The notes under the pieces are model-generated. The model ran no database searches. It was not told the origin of the DNA and was given only the letters and a program-made list of their open reading frames with translations. Shown in pieces: positions 5,970 through 11,705 of a DNA stretch of 14,585 bases. Where the stretch lies: positions 1-14,585 of the forward strand of contig JACZYS010000006.1 in assembly GCA_022570975.1 (NCBI GenBank), given 5' to 3'. The translations under genes and the position numbers were made by a program. Position 1 is the stretch's first letter. Every line of letters starts with the position of its first letter. This DNA is from Candidatus Zixiibacteriota bacterium. Lineage in GTDB: Bacteria; Zixibacteria; MSB-5A5; GN15; FEB-12.

Positions 5970-7235
5970 ATGACCAACAATCTGACAAAGATATATTTGC
6001 TTATAGCTATTATTTTGTTTATCCTATCGATTCCCGCTTCGGTTTCATATTCCGGAGAGCTTTCCGGCAGTGTAGGTATTCAATCACGTTATTTTTTTCA
6101 TGAGCCGTTTTCAACAGACCAAAATGATTATGATGTTTCATTAGATCTGAAATTTCTCTATTACCATGAATGGAAATCAGACAACTACTTCTTCTTTGAA
6201 CCTTTTCTCAGGCTTGACCAGAATGACAGCAAGAGAACCCACGCTGATGTAAGAGAGCTTTATTGGCAAAAGGTTGCTTATAGCTGGGAGTTGATCGTTG
6301 GTTTCAAGAAAGTCTATTGGGGCGTTACCGAATCACAGCATTTGGTGGACATCATCAACCAGACCGATATGATGGAAAGCCCTGACTTTGAAGAAAAACT
6401 GGGACAGCCGATGGTCATGTTCAGCGTGATAAAAGATTGGGGAGTGCTTGACTTAATTGCTATGCCTTTCTTTCGAGAAAAAACCTTTCCCGGGAAAGAT
6501 GGCAGGCTAGGAGGATTATTAAATATCAATACTGACAACACTCAATATCAATCATCGGCCAAGTGGCATCACTTTGACTGGGCAGCAAGATGGTCACATA
6601 CAATTGGCGATGTTGATATTGGTCTCTCCCTTTTTTCCGGAACATCGAGAGAGCCCGTGATCATTCAGAATCTGTCAGACAACGGAAAGTTCTTCGAGTT
6701 TGTGCCAAAATATATTCAGATGAACCGGACTTCCATAGATTTGCAGGCAATAAAAGGTGACTGGCTTTTTAAATTAGAGGCTTTGGCTCAGAAAAACAAG
6801 AGCTACACATTTCCTTTATACTACTCATTCCCTCCTGCAATTGGCACAGTTCAGGAAAAAAATCATACCGCCATTGTTGCCGGGTTTGAAAAAACTGTTG
6901 TCGGTGTTTTTGAAAGCGTTGTTGATGTAGGATTATTAATGGAATTTCATTATGACAGCAGACAAACTCTTGGGGCACCTATTTTCCAGAGAGATTTTTT
7001 TGCCGGTATGAGAATAGCATTGAATGATGTTCAAAGCAGCGAAATCTTAGGAGGTGCAATAATTGACAGTAAGTATAAAACCAAAGCTCTCTTTGTGGAG
7101 GCGAGCAAGAGAGTTGGCAGCAATTATACTCTTGAAATTGAATACCGGGCAATAGTTGACGCTCCAACTAATGACCCTCTCTACATTTTCAGTCAGGATG
7201 ATTATTTTTTACTGGAATTGAAAAAGTTCTTTTAG
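5970..7235 (+). CDS. Predicted outer-membrane beta-barrel protein paired with the LolA-like/RND exporter
   Basis: The 421-residue protein starts at ATG 5970, one base after the preceding stop; the frame is open further upstream to a TTG at 5910, but that overlaps the LolA-like gene and places 20 polar residues ahead of the signal peptide. Residues 1-28 are a signal peptide (KIYLLIAIILFILSIPASVS). The mature part is rich in aromatic residues and alternating polar/hydrophobic strands, and ends YFLLELKKFF: a C-terminal Phe within an amphipathic strand is the classical sorting signal for the barrel assembly machinery. A distinctive core, GVTESQHLVDIINQTD at about 118-133, followed by EKLGQPMV and FPGKDGRL, resembles conserved hypothetical proteins found beside LolA/RND genes (from memory). 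I cannot name a domain family for certain. By position it may be the outer-membrane receptor or exit point for the cargo. Barrel topology is inferred. Confidence 0.75.
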   Translation: MTNNLTKIYLLIAIILFILSIPASVSYSGELSGSVGIQSRYFFHEPFSTDQNDYDVSLDLKFLYYHEWKSDNYFFFEPFLRLDQNDSKRTHADVRELYWQKVAYSWELIVGFKKVYWGVTESQHLVDIINQTDMMESPDFEEKLGQPMVMFSVIKDWGVLDLIAMPFFREKTFPGKDGRLGGLLNINTDNTQYQSSAKWHHFDWAARWSHTIGDVDIGLSLFSGTSREPVIIQNLSDNGKFFEFVPKYIQMNRTSIDLQAIKGDWLFKLEALAQKNKSYTFPLYYSFPPAIGTVQEKNHTAIVAGFEKTVVGVFESVVDVGLLMEFHYDSRQTLGAPIFQRDFFAGMRIALNDVQSSEILGGAIIDSKYKTKALFVEASKRVGSNYTLEIEYRAIVDAPTNDPLYIFSQDDYFLLELKKFF

Positions 7236-7282
7236 GAAACAATGGGAAATATAGATTACAACCTGTTAAATGAGGCTAAGAC

Positions 7283-8803
7283 TTACCCAAGAAATTTGGT
7301 TCTCAGTTCACTGTCAATACCATCACCCATTTGGGAAATAATTTTTGGCAGTGCAATCATGTCTTCAAGCGAAGTGCGAAAATTTACGATACATATTCTC
7401 AGAGCGTGAATGTCGCCTATCATAGCTACTGACAGAAATATCTCGCCACTTTTTTCTATCTCTTCTAAAAGTTGTTGATTCAATTCATTCAAATATTTTG
7501 CAATCTTTTCTTCGGATTGTGAATCTTTCAAGTCATCAGGGAGATACCTGAAAGTGGTAATACTTAAGTTGTTGGTCAGTCTTTGCAGGTTAGGATAGTT
7601 GGTCAGGTCCAAGAACAAATATTCTGCCAGACGGATATCATCCTGAATCATTTTCTGATATCCTTTTTTCCCTACTTGTTTTATCGCCAGCCAGACTTTT
7701 AGAGCCTTAAATCCGCGAGAATTTTGCATTCCTCTTTCAAAATAATTTATTTGGTCTTCATCAAAATTATAGTAAGATGGGTGGTATGAAAACGCATCGG
7801 TCAAATGATTGGGATCACGAACAAGGGCACACCCGACCTCAAGAGGATTGTATAACCATTTGTGAGGGTCAACAGCTACCGAATCGGCTTTACTTAATCC
7901 GGTTAAGTCTTTGGAAATTCCCGGCACTGCGGCAGCAAAACCACCATAGGCGCCATCAACATGGAACCACAAATTATTTTCTTTACAGAAATCAGAAATT
8001 TCATGAAGCGGGTCAATGGCACCGGTACTGACCGAACCGCCGGTGCCTACTACCATAAACGGTTTAAAACCAGAGCTAATATCCTCTCTGACTTGCTTTT
8101 TTAGATTATTCATGTCCATTTGCTGGTTGTCGTCTGTCTCTACCCACCTGATAGAATTGGTACCCTGACCAAAGAGGTCGGCTGCTTTTTGGAGCCAGGT
8201 ATGGGTTTCTCCGGAGGCATAGGCAAGCAGTCTCTTTCCTTTATCTGAGACCAATCCTTCCTGACGGATATTCCAGTCGGCCATTTCCGTTCTTGCGGCA
8301 AGATAACAGATGAAGTTGGCCATATTGCCGCCACTGACCAAAATTCCACCGCAATCTGACGGATATGATATTAACTCTGCTATCCACTTAACAGACTGTG
8401 TTTCAATTTCGGTTGCCACCGGAGACAATTTGTATGCGCCAACATTTGGATTTATAACAGCCGCAAACATGTCTCCCAAAATTCCAATCGGCGCCGCCGA
8501 TGCAGAAATGTATCCCCAAAATCTGGGATGAGCATTGAAAAGAGAATTATTCAACAGTTGCCCGGTAACTAAATTCAGAACTTCCCCAATATCTGCTCCT
8601 TCTGCTGGGAGAGAGGCGGATGAATCTAACATCTTTTTAAGTTCTTTTACATCTTTTGCAACTGCAACCGGATAATCCCTGATCGATGATAAGAACTCTG
8701 AAGCTTTATCCACCAAAGAGTATCCAAGTTTTTTAAATTGCTCGGCAGACATATCTAACGGGGCAGTTCGGTTGAATAAATCTTTGTATTTTTCATTTTC
8801 CAT
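7283..8803 (-). CDS. PLP-dependent group II amino-acid decarboxylase
   Basis: The 506-residue enzyme is of the aspartate-aminotransferase fold (type I). The ATG follows GAGGAA (8811-8816 on the plus strand) by 7 bp. Visible motifs in order: HPRFWGYI (92-99), VSGGNMANF (156-164, phosphate loop region), SGETHTW with His201 as the likely ring-stacking residue, HVDGAYGG (281-288) with Asp283 contacting the pyridine nitrogen, and AVDPHKW (310-316) with Lys315 forming the internal aldimine. These define the pyridoxal-dependent decarboxylase family (PF00282: aromatic amino acid, glutamate, histidine, diaminobutyrate and similar substrates). The length and HPRF(W/F)GY motif suggest the aromatic/tyrosine-like or related clade rather than GadB, but the substrate cannot be read from sequence. 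All key residues are present, so it should be active and cytoplasmic. The gene is monocistronic, convergent with the barrel gene (47 bp between stops) and divergent from the DUF5916 gene. Confidence 0.9.
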   Translation of the reverse strand: MENEKYKDLFNRTAPLDMSAEQFKKLGYSLVDKASEFLSSIRDYPVAVAKDVKELKKMLDSSASLPAEGADIGEVLNLVTGQLLNNSLFNAHPRFWGYISASAAPIGILGDMFAAVINPNVGAYKLSPVATEIETQSVKWIAELISYPSDCGGILVSGGNMANFICYLAARTEMADWNIRQEGLVSDKGKRLLAYASGETHTWLQKAADLFGQGTNSIRWVETDDNQQMDMNNLKKQVREDISSGFKPFMVVGTGGSVSTGAIDPLHEISDFCKENNLWFHVDGAYGGFAAAVPGISKDLTGLSKADSVAVDPHKWLYNPLEVGCALVRDPNHLTDAFSYHPSYYNFDEDQINYFERGMQNSRGFKALKVWLAIKQVGKKGYQKMIQDDIRLAEYLFLDLTNYPNLQRLTNNLSITTFRYLPDDLKDSQSEEKIAKYLNELNQQLLEEIEKSGEIFLSVAMIGDIHALRICIVNFRTSLEDMIALPKIISQMGDGIDSELRTKFLG

Positions 8804-8841
8804 AGTTGAATTCCTCGGTCTATATATTTATCTTAATCCTT

Positions 8842-8854
8842 CAAATCAGATTTG
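8842..8854. promoter_or_regulatory. Palindrome CAAATC-A-GATTTG, candidate operator
   Basis: Six-base arms around a single A form a perfect 13-bp dyad, 39-51 bp upstream of the decarboxylase start. It is the nearest of three dyads in the divergent spacer. Its size is typical of a dimeric regulator half-site pair; no regulator gene is adjacent. Confidence 0.35.
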
Positions 8855-8860
8855 GAGAGA

Positions 8861-8876
8861 CAACATACGAATGTTG
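8861..8876. promoter_or_regulatory. Palindrome CAACAT-ACGA-ATGTTG, candidate operator
   Basis: Perfect 6-bp arms flank a 4-bp centre. It sits 6 bp from the neighbouring 13-bp dyad, and the two centres are about 20-21 bp apart, roughly two helical turns, which would suit cooperative binding on one DNA face. This spacing argument is an inference from coordinates only. Confidence 0.38.
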
Positions 8877-8917
8877 AATTAAATTGTCTACATCATAAAT
8901 TGCCATAATTTCCATTT

Positions 8918-8927
8918 GTTAATTAAC
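8918..8927. promoter_or_regulatory. Perfect 10-bp palindrome GTTAATTAAC
   Basis: A perfect dyad in the middle of the divergent spacer, 115 bp from the decarboxylase start and about 160 bp from the DUF5916 gene. It may be a regulator site, but a short A/T-rich palindrome can arise by chance. Confidence 0.22.
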
Positions 8928-9051
8928 TGGCGAGATAATAACATCTTACAAAAAGCAGCCGAAAACAATTCGCTAACAATGCTATTGACGACATTTCTTG
9001 ACCGTTCAGTAAGTATTCCCAATAAAATGGAACAACTATTTCCACATGCCG

Positions 9052-9057
9052 TATAAT
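9052..9057 (+). promoter_or_regulatory. Candidate -10 box (TATAAT) of the DUF5916 gene
   Basis: A perfect TATAAT consensus lies 31 bp before the ATG and would give a leader of about 25 bases containing the AGGAAGG ribosome site (9075-9081). The -35 position (about 9028-9034, TGGAACA) is poor. A TTGACC box at 8998-9003 is too far upstream to pair with it. Confidence 0.45.
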
Positions 9058-9088
9058 TTCTTAATGGAATTAATAGGAAGGGATTTCA

Positions 9089-11698
9089 ATGAGTTCAGAC
9101 AAAAAAGAATTTCAGTCACATTCGTATTGTTATAATTGGTTGTTTGCGGTCATATTTTCAGTAGTGTTTCAAATGAGTTATGCTGAAGCACAAAATATTC
9201 AACCTGATAACAAAGAGCTTAAGGCATTAAAGCTGATGCAGGATGAACCCGATGTTGACGGCAAACTGGATGATGCCTGTTGGAAAAGAGCAAGTTTCAC
9301 CTCTGATTTCCTGCAAAAAGAACCAAACGAATTTGGAACTCCCACAGTTAAAACAGAAGCAGCAATAGCTTATGACGGCACCTATCTTTATGTGGCGGCC
9401 AGAATGTATGACGACAACCCTTATGAGCTTCGTCAGGATATTGACCGGAGAGACAATCAGGGTGTGGCCGAGCAGTTTATTATTTCATTTGACACATACC
9501 ATGACAAACGTACGGCATATGCTTTTGGAGTGAGTACATCCGGTGTCAGAATGGACCGGTATCATCCTGATGATAATCCTTTTAGTCGGGATTTTTCTTA
9601 TAACCCGGTCTGGGAAGCAAAGACTTCCATAAATGACTCCAGCTGGACAGTGGAGATGAAAATACCGTTTTCGCAATTACGATTTAATAAACTGGATAAG
9701 CAAGTGTGGGGGTTAAATATTAATCGATGGATTCCGTCCAGAAACGAAGATATCTTCTGGGTCGTTATTCCGCGCGATGACAATGCTTTTGTCTCCAAGT
9801 TTGGTACCTTGACAGAGATTGAAAATATTGAACCCTCAAAAAGGCTTGAGCTGCTCCCTTATGCGGCCAGTGACGGAAGCTTCACCGGCAATTATCTGAA
9901 CAACAACCCATTTGAAGATGGATCACAGGTAAAAGGAAGAATTGGAGCAGATCTAAAAATGGGATTAGGCCCCAACTTGACTCTGGACGCAACATTTAAT
10001 CCCGATTTTGGACAGGTCGAAGCAGACCCGGCCGTCATTAATTTGTCTGCTTATGAAACCTTTTTTGATGAGAGACGTCCGTTTTTTACCGAGGGAAAAC
10101 AACTTTTTGAAGGTGTTGGTCCCAGCTATTTTTATTCCCGAAGAATTGGCGGTGCACCTCACGGTTCTGTTGATGGGACTTTTGCTTCCAGACCAGCAAA
10201 CAGCACAATCCTTGGGGCCACTAAAATTACGGGACGATTAAGTTCTGGAACATCGGTTGCTACTTTAGTTGCCCTAACCGACGAGGAATATGGAGAGTGG
10301 GCAGATACGCTGGCCAATGGCACTGCAGGAAATATAAGCAAAGAAAAAGTTGAGCCGAGAACATTTTATTTTGTTAACAAAATAAAACAGGAATTTGGCA
10401 AGAATAAATCAACGATTGGGTTTTTGCTAACGGCAGTTAGAAGAGATTTAAGTAACAATGACCCACTGGCAGAGATTTTGACTAAGAGCGCCCTAACCGG
10501 TGGCGCAGATTGGAATATAAGATTTGATGAGGGAAATTATGAGCTACTGGGACATGCAGGATTTTCGCATATTACAGGCGACAGCAAAGTCATCATTGCA
10601 AAGCAAACTTCCAGTGCTCATTATTTTCAAAGACCAGATGCTGACCATGTGGAAGTTGATTCTTCCAGAACATCAATGAGCGGATATACTGGGTCATTAA
10701 GATTTAGAAAAAACGGGGGGAAACATTGGCTTTGGAATATGGGGATTGCTTTAGAATCGCCTGGACTGGAGCTCAATGATGTAGGAATTTTGGGTGCTGC
10801 AGATGATATTGACGGATGGACAGGGATAACCTATCGCGAGAATACTCCCGATAAATTTTACCGTAATTATAATTTCAATGTCAATTACAATCAGGGTTGG
10901 AATTTTGGAAATGTAATCCAATATAAGAATCTAAATATTAATGGAAACTTGCAGTGGAAAAATTATTGGAATAGTTGGTTTTATATTGGCCGACAATTTG
11001 AATCTCTTACTGATAATAGAACCAGAGGTGGCCCATTAATGAAAAACAGGTCATCCTGGACATTTGAAGCTGGCGGTTCAAATAACTATGTTTCGAATAC
11101 AAGACTTAATTTTTGGATTGGTGGATGGAAAGGAGACCCCGGAGAATCAGATTTTTGGATGGGTGGCGAAGTATCTTCTCGCATCGGAGACAAAATACAA
11201 CTATCTTTAGCTCCTCGTTTTTCGTTAAATGATGACAATTATCAATATGTGGATGTTATTGATAGCGCCGGCCCATCAGAAACATTTGGTAAATCATATC
11301 TGTTCGCCCGACTTGAACAGAGTAATATTTCATTGCAAATTAGGTTCAACTATTACTTTACTCCTGATTTATCTCTTCAAGTTTACGGAGAGCCGTTTGC
11401 GGCAAGTGGAAAATATATAGACGAGGGAATTCTGGCAGAAGCTGGTAATAATGAGTTTATCCCAACGGGTAACGATCGCTCGGATTTAGATTTTGGATAT
11501 CAGTCATTTAGAAGCAACCTTGTTCTAAGATGGGAGTATATGCCGGGCAGTACAGCCTATTTTGTCTGGCAGAGAAATTTGAGTGACAACAAAGACCCGG
11601 GCCGAACTGTGAGACCATCCAATTTATTTGATAGTTTTGGATCAACAGGAACCGATTTTATTGGAATAAAAATCAGTTCCTGGATTTCTGTAAGCTAA
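9089..11698 (+). CDS. DUF5916 outer-membrane protein with N-terminal CBM9-like domain
   Basis: This 869-residue exported protein has a signal peptide (about 1-34) ending in YAEA before QN, a good AxA cleavage site. Residues about 46-230 form a CBM9-like beta-sandwich (ALKLMQDEPDVDGKLDDACW, then AAIAYDGTYLYVAARMYDDNP and a typical VEMKIPFSQLRF strand). From about 240 on is the DUF5916 region, with the hallmark at 304-340: NPDFGQVEADPAVINLS followed by YETFFDERRPFFTEG. The long C-terminal part is aromatic-rich, with alternating strands as in an outer-membrane barrel. The family is common in FCB-group bacteria and has no established biochemical function that I know of; a role in surface binding or uptake of carbohydrate-like ligands is a guess from the CBM9-like domain. 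The protein ends SSWISVS, without a terminal Phe. The ATG follows AGGAAGGGA (9075-9083). Its stop is 7 bp from the stop of the convergent DUF2723 gene. Confidence 0.9.
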   Translation: MSSDKKEFQSHSYCYNWLFAVIFSVVFQMSYAEAQNIQPDNKELKALKLMQDEPDVDGKLDDACWKRASFTSDFLQKEPNEFGTPTVKTEAAIAYDGTYLYVAARMYDDNPYELRQDIDRRDNQGVAEQFIISFDTYHDKRTAYAFGVSTSGVRMDRYHPDDNPFSRDFSYNPVWEAKTSINDSSWTVEMKIPFSQLRFNKLDKQVWGLNINRWIPSRNEDIFWVVIPRDDNAFVSKFGTLTEIENIEPSKRLELLPYAASDGSFTGNYLNNNPFEDGSQVKGRIGADLKMGLGPNLTLDATFNPDFGQVEADPAVINLSAYETFFDERRPFFTEGKQLFEGVGPSYFYSRRIGGAPHGSVDGTFASRPANSTILGATKITGRLSSGTSVATLVALTDEEYGEWADTLANGTAGNISKEKVEPRTFYFVNKIKQEFGKNKSTIGFLLTAVRRDLSNNDPLAEILTKSALTGGADWNIRFDEGNYELLGHAGFSHITGDSKVIIAKQTSSAHYFQRPDADHVEVDSSRTSMSGYTGSLRFRKNGGKHWLWNMGIALESPGLELNDVGILGAADDIDGWTGITYRENTPDKFYRNYNFNVNYNQGWNFGNVIQYKNLNINGNLQWKNYWNSWFYIGRQFESLTDNRTRGGPLMKNRSSWTFEAGGSNNYVSNTRLNFWIGGWKGDPGESDFWMGGEVSSRIGDKIQLSLAPRFSLNDDNYQYVDVIDSAGPSETFGKSYLFARLEQSNISLQIRFNYYFTPDLSLQVYGEPFAASGKYIDEGILAEAGNNEFIPTGNDRSDLDFGYQSFRSNLVLRWEYMPGSTAYFVWQRNLSDNKDPGRTVRPSNLFDSFGSTGTDFIGIKISSWISVS

Positions 11699-11705
11699 TA
11701 TATTC

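Noticed and set aside
7236..7282. Search for an intrinsic terminator between the barrel and decarboxylase genes
   Set aside because: No stem of useful length with a T tract is visible in these 47 bases.
803..8835. Shared GAATTCCT and TTTATCTTA words upstream of both minus-strand genes (803-818 and 8808-8835)
   Set aside because: GAATTCCT is mainly the ribosome site and the spacing between the two words differs (0 versus 11 bp), so chance similarity is the simpler explanation.
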